From NCBI RefSeq assembly GCF_900187505.1, contig NZ_FYDL01000006.1:124001-188000 (forward strand): 64,000 nt of DNA, read 5' to 3'. Positions 9,144 to 17,307 of this stretch are shown in pieces (position 1 is the stretch's first letter; the number at the start of each line of letters is the position of its first letter). The notes beneath the pieces are model-generated. The model was given only the letters and a program-made list of their open reading frames with translations. It did not search any database and was not told where the DNA came from. The position numbers were made by a program, and so were the translations under genes. This DNA comes from Pseudomonas sp. Irchel s3h17 (GTDB lineage: Bacteria; Pseudomonadota; Gammaproteobacteria; Pseudomonadales; Pseudomonadaceae).

Positions 9144-9623
9144 ATGCGCTCATCTACCCTTACCGCCACGACTGCACTGCTGATCGGCCTGTCCACCCAG
9201 GCCGTTGCGGCCAAACTTGAAGACGTTGCGCCCTTTCCCAAGGCTGAAAGTGGCTTTACCCGCCAGGTCATTCATCTTGCCCCGCAAGCCCGTGAGAACA
9301 ATTACCAGGTCGAGATCCTCGCTGGCAAAACCCTCGACGTGGACTGCAATCAGCAACGTTTGGGCGGCATCCTCGAAGAGAAAAACCTCGAAGGCTGGGG
9401 CTATCCCTTCTATCGCATGGATAATGTCATCGGCCCGATGAGCACCCTGATGGCCTGCCCCGATGGCAAGCGCACGCAGGACTTCGTACCGGTGGTCGGC
9501 GATGGCTTCATGTTGCGTTACAACAGCAAGCTGCCGATCGTGCTCTACGTGCCCAAGGACATCGAAGTGCGCTACCGGATCTGGTCGGCCGCCGACAAGG
9601 TTGAAAAAGCGACTCACGAGTAA
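9144..9623 (+). CDS. eco: Ecotin, periplasmic serine protease inhibitor
   Basis: A 159-residue precursor. The signal peptide (about 1-23, cleaving after AVAA) is followed by a 136-residue ecotin domain, the usual length. Hallmarks are the early APFPKAE segment, the paired cysteines (VDCNQQ and MACPDG) that brace the reactive loop, and the substrate-like loop [11 protein letters not shown]. Aligned with E. coli ecotin (STMMACP), the P1 residue is Leu (about residue 102) instead of Met, which still suits chymotrypsin- and elastase-like enzymes. Ecotins dimerise and trap trypsin-fold proteases, protecting the cell from host or predator enzymes. The 3' end overlaps the convergent threonine deaminase gene by 10 bases. 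Confidence 0.95.
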   Translation: MRSSTLTATTALLIGLSTQAVAAKLEDVAPFPKAESGFTRQVIHLAPQARENNYQVEILAGKTLDVDCNQQRLGGILEEKNLEGWGYPFYRMDNVIGPMSTLMACPDGKRTQDFVPVVGDGFMLRYNSKLPIVLYVPKDIEVRYRIWSAADKVEKATHE

Positions 9624-10645
9624 AGCGCCCCGTCTCCCCGCGCGCCGCTCAATGCAGCGCGCTCGGCCACGTGACGCAAGCTGTCGAAGTTGATATTGGC
9701 GCCTGAATCGATCGCCACCAGCGTCTGCCCCCGCACGCCCTGTTGCGCGACATACTGCTTGATGCCCGCCACGGCCAACGCGCCGGAAGGCTCGGTGATC
9801 GAGCGGGTGTCGTCATAGATGTTCCTGATCGCGGCGCACAGCTCATCATCGCTGACGGTCAACACCTGGTCGACGTAATCGCGACAGACCTGGAAGCCAT
9901 ACGCGCCGATCTGCGCGACCGCGACCCCGTCGGCAAAGGTCCCCACACTCGGCAGCACCACCCGCTCTCCCGCTTGCAACGCTGCCTGCAGACACGCGGA
10001 ATGCTCGGACTCGACACCGATGATGCGGATATCCGGCCGCAGGTATTTGACATACGCGGCGATCCCGGCGATCAGGCCGCCTCCCCCCACCGGAACGAAA
10101 ATCGCATCCAGCGGCCCCTGGTGTTGGCGCAGGATTTCCATGGCCACGGTGCCCTGGCCGGCGATCACATCCGGGTCGTCGAAGGGCGAAACGAAGGTGC
10201 GACCGGTTTGCCGGGCCAGGTTCAAGGCGTACTCCAGGGCGAACGGGAAACTGTCGCCATGCAACAGCGCATCCGCGCCACGGCTACGCACTCCGATGAC
10301 CTTGAGCGCAGGGGTTGAGGTAGGCATGACGATGGTCGCCTCGATCCCCAGTTCCCGTGCCGCCAGCGCCACACCTTGCGCATGATTGCCGGCCGACGCC
10401 GTGATCACGCCACGGGCCTTTTGTTCGTCGCTGAGTTGCGCCAGCTTGTTGCAGGCACCCCGAATCTTGAAGGAAAAGGTCGGTTGCAGGTCTTCGCGCT
10501 TGAGCAGAATCTGGTTGCCCAACGCCTCGGACAATGCCGGCGCGACCTGCAACGGCGTGCGCACCGCCAGTTGGTAAACCGGGGCGGCGAGGATTTTTTT
10601 CACGTAATACTCAAGCAGGGCCTGAGCGGTCGTCGGGGTGTCCAT
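9614..10645 (-). CDS. ilvA: Threonine deaminase, short form lacking the ACT-like regulatory domain
   Basis: A 343-residue PLP enzyme that converts threonine to 2-oxobutanoate and ammonia, the entry step to isoleucine. The PLP lysine lies in [10 protein letters not shown], the phosphate-binding loop is GGGGLIAG, and SAGNHAQG is conserved. Biosynthetic IlvA is about 500 residues with two C-terminal ACT-like domains. Here the frame stops soon after the catalytic domain ([13 protein letters not shown]), so the isoleucine-sensing module is absent. The ATG at 10645 follows AGGAG by about 7 bases; a TTG one codon upstream is less likely. The gene has an upstream attenuator (see separate entries), so it may be controlled by transcription rather than allostery. 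A catabolic or paralogous role cannot be excluded. Confidence 0.88.
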   Translation of the reverse strand: MDTPTTAQALLEYYVKKILAAPVYQLAVRTPLQVAPALSEALGNQILLKREDLQPTFSFKIRGACNKLAQLSDEQKARGVITASAGNHAQGVALAARELGIEATIVMPTSTPALKVIGVRSRGADALLHGDSFPFALEYALNLARQTGRTFVSPFDDPDVIAGQGTVAMEILRQHQGPLDAIFVPVGGGGLIAGIAAYVKYLRPDIRIIGVESEHSACLQAALQAGERVVLPSVGTFADGVAVAQIGAYGFQVCRDYVDQVLTVSDDELCAAIRNIYDDTRSITEPSGALAVAGIKQYVAQQGVRGQTLVAIDSGANINFDSLRHVAERAALSGARGDGALYS

Positions 10646-10691
10646 CAACGTCTCCTGGTGGTGTTCAAGGCCCCCGGAGACAGAAAATGAA

Positions 10692-10712
10692 AACCCGCCT
10701 CAAGGGCGGGTT
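10692..10712 (-). terminator. Attenuator terminator in the ilvA-type leader
   Basis: On the minus strand an 8-bp stem (AACCCGCC with GGCGGGTT) is followed by a T-rich run (TTTTCATTTTC). It lies between the 21-codon leader peptide and the ilvA-type start codon. The GGCGGG sequence at the end of the leader ORF (10731-10737 region) can pair with the CCCGCC of the 5' arm, giving an alternative antiterminator. This is the layout of a ribosome-controlled attenuator. Confidence 0.8.
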
Positions 10713-10727
10713 CGGTGCAGCCGTCAG

Positions 10728-10793
10728 CTAGCCCGCCAAATCAGGAATGGCGGTAATAATGCTTGGCTGGCAACGCAGTACAGTGAAAGTCAT
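10728..10793 (-). CDS. ilvA leader peptide (21 codons, Thr/Ile-containing)
   Basis: A short ORF encoding a 21-residue peptide with Thr at positions 2, 4 and 14, Ile at 12, 13 and 16, plus Val and Leu. The core is an Ile-Ile-Thr-Ala-Ile run. Its stop lies 16 bases before the terminator stem. Stalling at the Ile/Thr codons would leave the GGCGGG at the ORF's end free to pair with the terminator's 5' arm and allow readthrough. Translation to the stop would mask it and permit termination. No Shine-Dalgarno is present. The predicted transcription start falls at or next to the ATG, so the leader mRNA may be leaderless. Confidence 0.75.
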   Translation of the reverse strand: MTFTVLRCQPSIITAIPDLAG

Positions 10794-10799
10794 GACTGG

Positions 10800-10828
10800 A
10801 AATTAGCTGCGCGCCGATGGCAAGTCAA
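10800..10828 (-). promoter_or_regulatory. Sigma-70 promoter of the ilvA-type leader
   Basis: On the minus strand TTGACT (10828-10823) is followed by a 17-base spacer and TAATTT (10805-10800). This is a near-consensus -35/-10 pair. The expected start point is about 7 bases downstream, at the A of the leader-peptide ATG (10793). Confidence 0.75.
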
Positions 10829-10892
10829 TGGCCAGTTTTGTGTACGGTGGGTTAGTCTGCAAAAACCACTCATTGACCCAAGGAAGGCCTCC

Positions 10893-11228
10893 ATGAAGTC
10901 TGTCGCGCTACCGTTGATTGCCCTGCTCGCCTTTGCCGGCTACACCCTCGCCGTGATGCTCCAGGCCGAACAGTCATTGATTGATTTCGGCATCGGCCTG
11001 ATGTCCCGCCCGGACACGGCCCAGGTGGTGATCGACCTCTATCTGCTGGCCACGCTGGCGGGTGTATGGATGTACAAGGACGCTCGCGGCCGAGGACAGT
11101 CGGGGCGGTCCGTACTGCCGTACCTGCTGCTTACCGCCGTGTTCGTTTCCGCGGGGCCGCTGTTGTACCTGGTGGTGCGCGGCCTTCGCACCAGCAAGAC
11201 CTGCCCGGCCGCTACGCAACAGGCGTGA
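10893..11228 (+). CDS. Small membrane protein, DUF2834-like
   Basis: A 111-residue protein with three predicted membrane helices (about residues 5-25, 43-62 and 76-96) and a basic cytoplasmic loop (YKDARGRGQSGRS). The overall pattern resembles the DUF2834 family, whose function is unknown. AGGAAGG lies just upstream of the ATG at 10893; the longer ORF from 10638 covers the ilvA promoter region and is not real. It is divergent from the ilvA leader and convergent with the sugar dehydrogenase gene. Confidence 0.7.
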   Translation: MKSVALPLIALLAFAGYTLAVMLQAEQSLIDFGIGLMSRPDTAQVVIDLYLLATLAGVWMYKDARGRGQSGRSVLPYLLLTAVFVSAGPLLYLVVRGLRTSKTCPAATQQA

Positions 11229-11254
11229 TGGACCGGCGGGGTTTGCACAATCAC

Positions 11255-12400
11255 CTACAGACCAACCTTGTACAACGCCCCGTCCTCCTCATCCGTGAGC
11301 ACATAGAGATAACCATCCGGCCCTTGGCGCACGTCGCGGATCCGGGCCTTGAGCTCGCCCAGCAAGCGCTCCTCATGCACCACCTTGTCGCCGTCCAGTT
11401 GCAGGCGAATCAACTCCCGGGTCACCAGGGCGCCAACGAACAGGGTGTGCTGCCAGGCCTGGAAGCGGTCCGCGTCGTAGAACGCCATGCCACTGATACC
11501 CGGCGACTGCTCCCAGACATGCAGAGGCCCCGCGGTACCCTCGGCGGTTGTGCCCCTGGCTTCGGGGATGGGCAATCCCGAGTAGTCGATACCGTGGGTC
11601 GCCGTGGGCCAACCGTAGTTCGCGCCTCGCACAATGAGGTTGATCTCATCGCCGCCCCTGGGGCCGTGCTCGTTTTCCCAGAGCTCGCCACTCCAGGGGT
11701 TCAGCGCCGCACCTTGCGGATTGCGCTGGCCATATGACCAGATTTCCGGGCGCACGCCGGCTTGACCGACAAAGGGGTTGTCCTTCGGCACCTGCCCGTC
11801 GGGATGGATTCGCACGACCTTGCCTTGCAGCTTGTCGAGGTCCTGGGCGGTCTCCCGGACATTGTTCTCGCCCAGGGTGATGAACAGGTATCCGTCGCGA
11901 TCGAACACCAACCGCGAGCCGAAATGATTGCGGGTGGAAAGCTTGGGCTCCTGGCGGAAAATCACCCTGAAGTCGTTGAGCGTCGTCAGGTCCGCGGATA
12001 ACCGGCCGCGCCCCACCGCCGTGCCGGCCTTGCCGTCCTCGCCACCGCCTTCGGCGTAGGACAGATAGACCATGCGATCGACCTTGAACTGCGGCGACAA
12101 CACCACGTCGAGCAAGCCCCCCTGGCCTTTGGCCCAGACTTGGGGCACGCCACTGAGCGGTGCCGAACGCTTGCCGTCGGCACTGACCACTCGCAGGTCA
12201 CCGGGCCGTTCGGTCACCAGCATGCCCTGCTGGTCTGGCAGGAACGCCAATGCCCAGGGATGCACCAGGCCCCGAGTGACTTGCGTGACCTTGAGGGTGC
12301 CCTGCTCACTCGGCATCTGTTGGGTTTGCGCGGCGAGCAGCGGCATCGAGGTCAGCAGCGCGCTGGCGCACAAGGTTGCCAGAAGCGATTTACGCAACAT
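11255..12400 (-). CDS. PQQ-dependent aldose sugar dehydrogenase (YliI/Asd-like)
   Basis: A 381-residue soluble periplasmic six-bladed beta-propeller of the glucose/sorbosone dehydrogenase family, which oxidises aldoses with PQQ as cofactor. A signal peptide spans residues 1-23 (cleaving after LLAA). Family motifs are seen along the chain: HPWALAFLPD near the start, GGLLDVVLSPQF, NHFGSRLVFD, GQRNPQGAALNPWSG, EHGPRGGDEINLI and NYGWP. The start has AAGGAA 8 bases upstream. It stands alone between a convergent small membrane protein gene and a proline-rich secreted protein gene. PQQ biosynthesis genes are not in the window. Confidence 0.9.
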   Translation of the reverse strand: MLRKSLLATLCASALLTSMPLLAAQTQQMPSEQGTLKVTQVTRGLVHPWALAFLPDQQGMLVTERPGDLRVVSADGKRSAPLSGVPQVWAKGQGGLLDVVLSPQFKVDRMVYLSYAEGGGEDGKAGTAVGRGRLSADLTTLNDFRVIFRQEPKLSTRNHFGSRLVFDRDGYLFITLGENNVRETAQDLDKLQGKVVRIHPDGQVPKDNPFVGQAGVRPEIWSYGQRNPQGAALNPWSGELWENEHGPRGGDEINLIVRGANYGWPTATHGIDYSGLPIPEARGTTAEGTAGPLHVWEQSPGISGMAFYDADRFQAWQHTLFVGALVTRELIRLQLDGDKVVHEERLLGELKARIRDVRQGPDGYLYVLTDEEDGALYKVGL

Positions 12401-12450
12401 GTTCAGTTCCTTTTGAAATGGATGTTCGACATGCGGTGAGCCACCCCCTT

Positions 12451-12828
12451 TCAGCGGTTGCTGGTGTCCGGGTCTCTGCGGGGAGGTGCCGGGGAAACAT
12501 AGGGCTTCACCGTCGGCGACGTAGCACCGGGCCGTGGATAGCCATTGCCGATGCCGCCGTTATCCAGGGTCGGCGGGCGGGGAACCGGTACGGTGTTGGG
12601 GGCGCGAATCGCCGGCATGGCGGGCTGGGTGCCCTGCATGCTGTTGGGGTTAACCCGGCGAATCGGACTGTTGTAGGGATTGTTTTGGGGGCGGCCCGGA
12701 AGGTTCTGCGCCAGCAGTACGGGATACCCCGCCACCTCGGCCCCGGTGTCGCCCCCTGCGCCCGCCAACGCCAGTGAACCCAGCAGGCCTGAGGTCAGCG
12801 CGGCGATACCCAAGACAAACCTGTTCAT
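12451..12828 (-). CDS. Small secreted proline/asparagine-rich protein
   Basis: A 125-residue protein with a signal peptide (about 1-23). The rest is low-complexity and predicted disordered, dominated by Pro, Asn, Arg and Gly. I do not recognise a family. The start at 12828 (MNRFVLG) is chosen because it begins the signal peptide. The gene lies upstream of the sugar dehydrogenase on the same strand with a 50-base gap and could be cotranscribed. The protein may be an envelope-associated linker; no function is claimed. Confidence 0.6.
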   Translation of the reverse strand: MNRFVLGIAALTSGLLGSLALAGAGGDTGAEVAGYPVLLAQNLPGRPQNNPYNSPIRRVNPNSMQGTQPAMPAIRAPNTVPVPRPPTLDNGGIGNGYPRPGATSPTVKPYVSPAPPRRDPDTSNR

Positions 12829-12996
12829 GGTGGAGGTCCTCCAATACATGCAGACACGTTGTTCGATACCACGCTACGCCCAGGGTTCGACGCTGTGAAG
12901 GAAATACTCCCAAAGAAGATGTAACACCAACGAACCCTGCCCTCGCAAACCGCCGTGTCTGGCGCCAACGATTCGACGCCAGGACACGGGATCGCC

Positions 12997-13896
12997 TCAG
13001 ATCAGTACGATAATGGCCAGCACCCCACCGAATATCGCCCACTTTTCCAGGTAGTAGAGCGTGCGATTGCTCTTTTTCAACGCCTTGCCCCGCAGGCGTA
13101 TCTTGTAGATCTTGCCGAATGCCCGATTCAAGCCACCGGTTCTGTCACCCGCATCGTTGGGGGCACCGGCAGCCGACATCACGGTGCGGCTGAACCAGCC
13201 ATTGAACGCGGCCGCCCAGCGGTATTTCAGCGGGCGCTCGATGTCGCAGAACAGAATGATGCGGTTCTGCCCGGTGGTGTTCTCGGCATAGTGGATGTAG
13301 GTCTCGTCGAACATCACGGCCTCACCGTCGCGCCAGTGATAGCGCTCGCCGTCGACGTCGATGTAGCACCCTTCATCATTCGGCGTTTCCAGGCCCAGGT
13401 GGTAACGGTAACAGCCGGCATACGGATCCCGATGGCGAACCAGCCTGGAGCCCGGCGGCAACTCGGCGAACATCGCGGCCTTGATCGAGCCGATGCTTTG
13501 CACCAGCTCCGTGGTACGAGGGCACAACTTGGCGGCCGAGGGGTGACTGTCACCATACCACTTCAGATAGAAACGCTTCCAGCCGGTCTTGAAGAACGAG
13601 TTGAAGCCCACGTCGTCGTACTGATCCGAACGCTTGATCTCCCCGGCCCGCAGCAGGTTCTGTCCTTCGTCGCGGATTGCCTGCCAGTTGGCCTGCAAAG
13701 GGCTCAGGTCCGGAAAGTCAGCGGGGTCCAGATACGGCTTGTTGGGGAGCCTGGAACACAGATAGAGCAAGCAGTTGATCGGCGCCAGGAAGCTTGAGTG
13801 ATCGCTTAGCTGGCGACCCAGCTTGTGTCGGACACGGCCACGCAGGTGCACATACGCGATGGATAAAACGTAGAGGGAAACAAGGATGAGTTTCAC
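12997..13896 (-). CDS. lpxO: Lipid A hydroxylase LpxO (Fe(II)/2-oxoglutarate dioxygenase)
   Basis: A 299-residue enzyme that adds a 2-hydroxyl group to a secondary acyl chain of lipid A at the inner membrane. It has an N-terminal membrane anchor (about 1-18) and a C-terminal hydrophobic segment (about 280-298). The aspartyl/asparaginyl-hydroxylase-like core contains the HxD iron ligands (RHRDPYAG), the distal His (DETYIHYAEN) and the 2-oxoglutarate-binding Arg shortly after (NRIILF). The start is GTG at 13896, matching the family's usual N-terminus; no strong ribosome-binding site is visible. Modified lipid A is linked to peptide resistance in related bacteria. The gene is alone, next to a gene-poor gap. 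Confidence 0.92.
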   Translation of the reverse strand: MKLILVSLYVLSIAYVHLRGRVRHKLGRQLSDHSSFLAPINCLLYLCSRLPNKPYLDPADFPDLSPLQANWQAIRDEGQNLLRAGEIKRSDQYDDVGFNSFFKTGWKRFYLKWYGDSHPSAAKLCPRTTELVQSIGSIKAAMFAELPPGSRLVRHRDPYAGCYRYHLGLETPNDEGCYIDVDGERYHWRDGEAVMFDETYIHYAENTTGQNRIILFCDIERPLKYRWAAAFNGWFSRTVMSAAGAPNDAGDRTGGLNRAFGKIYKIRLRGKALKKSNRTLYYLEKWAIFGGVLAIIVLI

Positions 13897-14643
13897 GGGA
13901 AATCGTCACACGTCAGAGAAATACCTGCTGCGCACCGCGGGTGCTGATCGGAACGCAACGTCTGAAATTCGATTGCCGGGGCTGAGCAAAAGGCCAGCTC
14001 AAGGCTCTCGGCCGGCATTTTAGCCATACTTTTTAACCCAGGGTTAACAGGCCGGTGTGAAAAACCTTACGGTTTTGTGTCGCCGGGGCGTCTGTTCGTC
14101 GCGACCGACACCGCGCGCTCCCGCCGCCTGCCCCCGATCATGGAAGATACTCTGCCGGCCTTCGATACGCTGGCCCGGCACCTGCCGACACCGCCTTGAG
14201 GCGCTCCGCGCGCCCTTTAAATAATTGTTTTTGATAAAGATTGATTGGGCATCGAGCGCGTTTGTCGCCCTAATGCGCGCCGAGGACGGTCAGCGGGGGA
14301 GCCAATGGAAGAGACACGGCTGTTCCGCCCGGGCGCTCTACGAGTACCGGCGGGTGCTGATCCTCCTCACTCCTTCTTTTCTTGAAATTTTTTGCCCTGC
14401 GCAAGCGAAAGCACACGCGGGGCATTTTTTTGTCGGTCTCGATGCCCATGGACGTGTTTGATGATTTGTGACGCCCCTCCCTTCCTGACAGTCCCACCAT
14501 CGCTTCCTGACAAAGAGGTCGCGATCAAGCGACTGATCACTTATTCCGATTCCCGCACATATTCGCCATCCAGTACAAGCTGAGCGTCTATGCTGCATTT
14601 ACCCACCTCACACCTTTGCTGACCGCCGTCGGAGGCCTTCCCC
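13897..14643. other. Gene-poor gap with a short open remnant and an orphan terminator
   Basis: About 750 bases without a convincing gene. On the plus strand, 14059-14199 is an open stretch of 46 sense codons with codon use like the neighbours, ending in TGA but without an upstream start. It may be the 3' end of a lost gene; I cannot name it. Beyond it lies an AT-rich segment around 14220 and the terminator at 14394-14431, implying a plus-strand transcript ending there. The last 200 bases lead into the next gene's promoter region. Confidence 0.4.
14394..14431 (+). terminator. Intrinsic terminator without an obvious gene upstream
   Basis: GCCCTGCG (14394-14401) pairs with CGCGGGGC (14416-14423), with one G-T pair and a 14-base loop, and is followed by seven T's. 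No coding gene on the plus strand ends nearby, so it may terminate a small RNA starting near the AT-rich block at 14215-14245. Confidence 0.65.
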
Positions 14644-15747
14644 ATGATCCCCTCGCCCATCACCGAGAAGACGTTGTCCCGGAACATGCTTGATGTACTG
14701 ATTCGAGCAGGACTACTCACCATTCTGGCGATGTTCTGCTTCCGCATTTTCAGTCCGTTCCTGGATTTGATGATGTGGTCGATCATCCTGGCAATCACCC
14801 TCTACCCACTGCATATCAAGTTCAAGAACCGACTGGGTATCAGTAACGGACACACCGCCACCCTGCTCGTACTGATCGCCGTTGCCATCCTGATGGTACC
14901 GATCTATCTGCTGGGTACGTCCCTGGTGGACTCGGTGGAAAGCGCCATCGCCGTCGTCAAGAGCGATACCGTTCAGGTACCACCACCACCCGAGGCCCTT
15001 GCCGGCTGGCCACTGGTAGGCAAACCCCTGAATGCCCTGTGGATGCAGGCCTCCAATGACCTGCCCCTGCTGATTCAAAAGTACATCCCGGAAATCAAGA
15101 GCTTCAGCCTCTCGCTGCTGGGCAAGCTTGCCGGAGCCAGCATGGGCTTCCTGATTTTCATCTTCGCCCTGATCATCGCGGGCATCTTCATGGCCTATGG
15201 CCAAGCCGGTAGCCGGAGCGCGGTGAGCATTGTTTCGCGCATTTGCGGTCCTGACCGGGGCCCTAGCATCACCGTACTGTGCACCGCCACCATTCGCGCA
15301 GTGGCGCTGGGTGTGATCGGTATCGCCTTCATTCAAATGCTGCTGGTGGGTGCCGGCCTGATATTCAAGGGCATTCCCGGTGCAGGCCTGCTGGCCCTGG
15401 CGGTACTGCTGCTGGGTATCATGCAGTTGCCCGCGACCCTGATTACCATTCCGGTGATCATCTTCGCCTTCGCCACTGACGGTCCGACTACCGGGACCAT
15501 TGTGTTCTCCATCTTTGTGTTTGTCGCAGGCCTGGTCGACAACGTGCTCAAGCCACTGCTGCTGGGACGTGGTGTCGATGTACCGATGCCGGTGGTGTTG
15601 ATCGGCGCATTGGGCGGCATGGTTACCGGCGGCATCATCGGTCTGTTTATCGGCCCGGTCGTGCTGGCGGTTGCCTATCAACTGTTCTGGCAATGGGTCG
15701 GTGACCAACCCCAGGAGAAGGGGTCGAGCGACCAGACAAAGGCCTGA
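14644..15747 (+). CDS. AI-2E family (PerM/TqsA-like) membrane transporter
   Basis: A 367-residue polytopic membrane protein with about seven to eight helices: a hydrophobic pair near residues 20-60, a third helix near 75-95, then a soluble stretch (about 105-160), followed by a dense C-terminal bundle. The C-terminal GALGGMVTGGIIGLFIGPVVLAVAYQL region is the hallmark of the AI-2E/UPF0118 family. Members export or exchange small solutes, including autoinducer-2 in E. coli TqsA and Na+/H+ in some Bacillus members; the substrate is unknown here. GGAGG precedes the ATG. Its stop is 6 bases from the outer-membrane efflux gene, so it probably heads the efflux operon. Confidence 0.88.
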   Translation: MIPSPITEKTLSRNMLDVLIRAGLLTILAMFCFRIFSPFLDLMMWSIILAITLYPLHIKFKNRLGISNGHTATLLVLIAVAILMVPIYLLGTSLVDSVESAIAVVKSDTVQVPPPPEALAGWPLVGKPLNALWMQASNDLPLLIQKYIPEIKSFSLSLLGKLAGASMGFLIFIFALIIAGIFMAYGQAGSRSAVSIVSRICGPDRGPSITVLCTATIRAVALGVIGIAFIQMLLVGAGLIFKGIPGAGLLALAVLLLGIMQLPATLITIPVIIFAFATDGPTTGTIVFSIFVFVAGLVDNVLKPLLLGRGVDVPMPVVLIGALGGMVTGGIIGLFIGPVVLAVAYQLFWQWVGDQPQEKGSSDQTKA

Positions 15748-15753
15748 CGCGAC

Positions 15754-17307
15754 ATGGCGCATAGCATGTCCCTATCCGGTCCCGGGCGATTACTGCTGAT
15801 TGGCACACTTGGCCTCAGCGGTTGCATGCAGGTGGGACCGGACTTCAAGCCGCCGGCCGAGCCGTGGATGGAGCATTGGAACAGCCCGCCGATCGAGCGG
15901 GCCAGCCAACGCGCACAGAACCCGGACTTGCGCCAGTGGTGGCAGATATTCACCGACCCGGTGCTCGATCGCTTGATTGCCGAGTCGGACGCCCACAACT
16001 CGAACCTGAAGATTGCCGGCTTGCGGGTGATGGAGGCGCGCGCGCAACTGGGTATCACCCAAGCCGGGCGCTACCCGCAGGTGCAACAGGTCGGCGCCGA
16101 CAGCCTGTATGTTGATCGCGACCAGTCGGCGGGCCGCAACCCGCAGGACAGTCACTACTGGCAATACAGCGCCGGCTACGATATTGGCTGGGAGATGGAT
16201 TTCTGGGGGCGCTTCAGTCGCGCCATCGAGTCATCCGATGCCAGCTACTTCGCCGCCCAGGCCAACTATGAGGACGTCCTGGTGCTGTTGCGCGCACAAG
16301 TGGCCGACACCTACTTCGCCTTGCGCACCACCGAAGCCCGGCTGCGTGTAGCCCGCGAGAACGCGGACCAACAAAAGCGCAGCTTTGAAATCACCGAGAA
16401 ACTGTTCCAGAGCGGGCAAAGTGCCGAGCTCGACGTGCAACAGGCCAAGACCCAGTACCTGGGTACCCTGAGCAGCATTCCCAGCCTGGAAGACCAGGCG
16501 TTGCGCGCCCGCAACGCGCTGGCCGTACTCATTGGCCAGCCGCCCAGCGCCCTGTCCATGCTGGTGACCAACACCGGCCTGATCCCGCTGGTTGACCGGG
16601 CGGTGCTGCAGGACGTGCCGGCCGAACTGCTGCTACGCCGACCGGACGTGCGCGCCGCCGAACTGAACGTCGCGGCCCAGTCAGCCCTGATTGGCGTGGC
16701 CGAGTCCGACTTCTATCCTTCGTTGTCGTTGCTGGGCAGCATTGCCTGGTCCGCCAACTCGCTGGGTGGCACCTCCAACAGTCTGGACCTGGTGGGCGGC
16801 CCCAGCTTGCGCTGGAATGTCTTCGACTTCGGGCAGATCAGCAACAACGTGCGGGTGCAGGATGCCCGCCTTCAACAATTGATCGAGGCCTATCGTGACA
16901 AAGTCCGCCAGGCCGCGCGCGAGGCCGACGATGCCGCCACCGGTTTGAACAAGGCACTTGAGCGCGAGCGCATCTTGCGCGAGTCGGCGCTGGCGGCCAA
17001 GCGTTCGCTGGTGCTGGCCAATGCCCTGTATCGGGAAGGCTACTCGGACTTCCAGCGGGTGCTGGACGCCCAGCGTGCCCTGCTGCAGCAAGAGGACAAC
17101 TACCTGCTCAGCCGCGCCGATGCCGTGAGCAACCTGATTGCCCTGTACAAGTCGCTGGGTGGCGGTTGGTACAGCGCCCTGCCGAAAGTCGATCCCGGCA
17201 CTCGCCAACTGATGGAAAAACGCACCGACTGGGGCGACATGCTGGATGAGTCCACCCCTGCACCACCGTCCCCTCTCGCGCCAAACAAGGTAAACGACCA
17301 TGACTGA
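15754..17307 (+). CDS. Outer membrane efflux lipoprotein (NodT/OprM family)
   Basis: A 517-residue outer-membrane channel of a tripartite efflux pump. A signal peptide with lipobox (LSGC, Cys near residue 24) is followed by two OEP repeats (about 60-260 and 280-460), each with the long helical hairpins that form the periplasmic tunnel. Typical motifs are QVGPDFKPP just after the lipid anchor, and ELLLRRPDVRAAE and LNVAAQSALIGVAESDFYPSLSLLGS in the second repeat. It overlaps the next gene by 8 bases. The start could also be the ATG four codons later. Confidence 0.92.
   Translation: MAHSMSLSGPGRLLLIGTLGLSGCMQVGPDFKPPAEPWMEHWNSPPIERASQRAQNPDLRQWWQIFTDPVLDRLIAESDAHNSNLKIAGLRVMEARAQLGITQAGRYPQVQQVGADSLYVDRDQSAGRNPQDSHYWQYSAGYDIGWEMDFWGRFSRAIESSDASYFAAQANYEDVLVLLRAQVADTYFALRTTEARLRVARENADQQKRSFEITEKLFQSGQSAELDVQQAKTQYLGTLSSIPSLEDQALRARNALAVLIGQPPSALSMLVTNTGLIPLVDRAVLQDVPAELLLRRPDVRAAELNVAAQSALIGVAESDFYPSLSLLGSIAWSANSLGGTSNSLDLVGGPSLRWNVFDFGQISNNVRVQDARLQQLIEAYRDKVRQAAREADDAATGLNKALERERILRESALAAKRSLVLANALYREGYSDFQRVLDAQRALLQQEDNYLLSRADAVSNLIALYKSLGGGWYSALPKVDPGTRQLMEKRTDWGDMLDESTPAPPSPLAPNKVNDHD

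Noticed and set aside
14225..14461. 78-codon ORF in the lpxO-AI-2E gap
   Set aside because: TTG start without ribosome-binding site, runs through the terminator hairpin, and the translation resembles no protein family.
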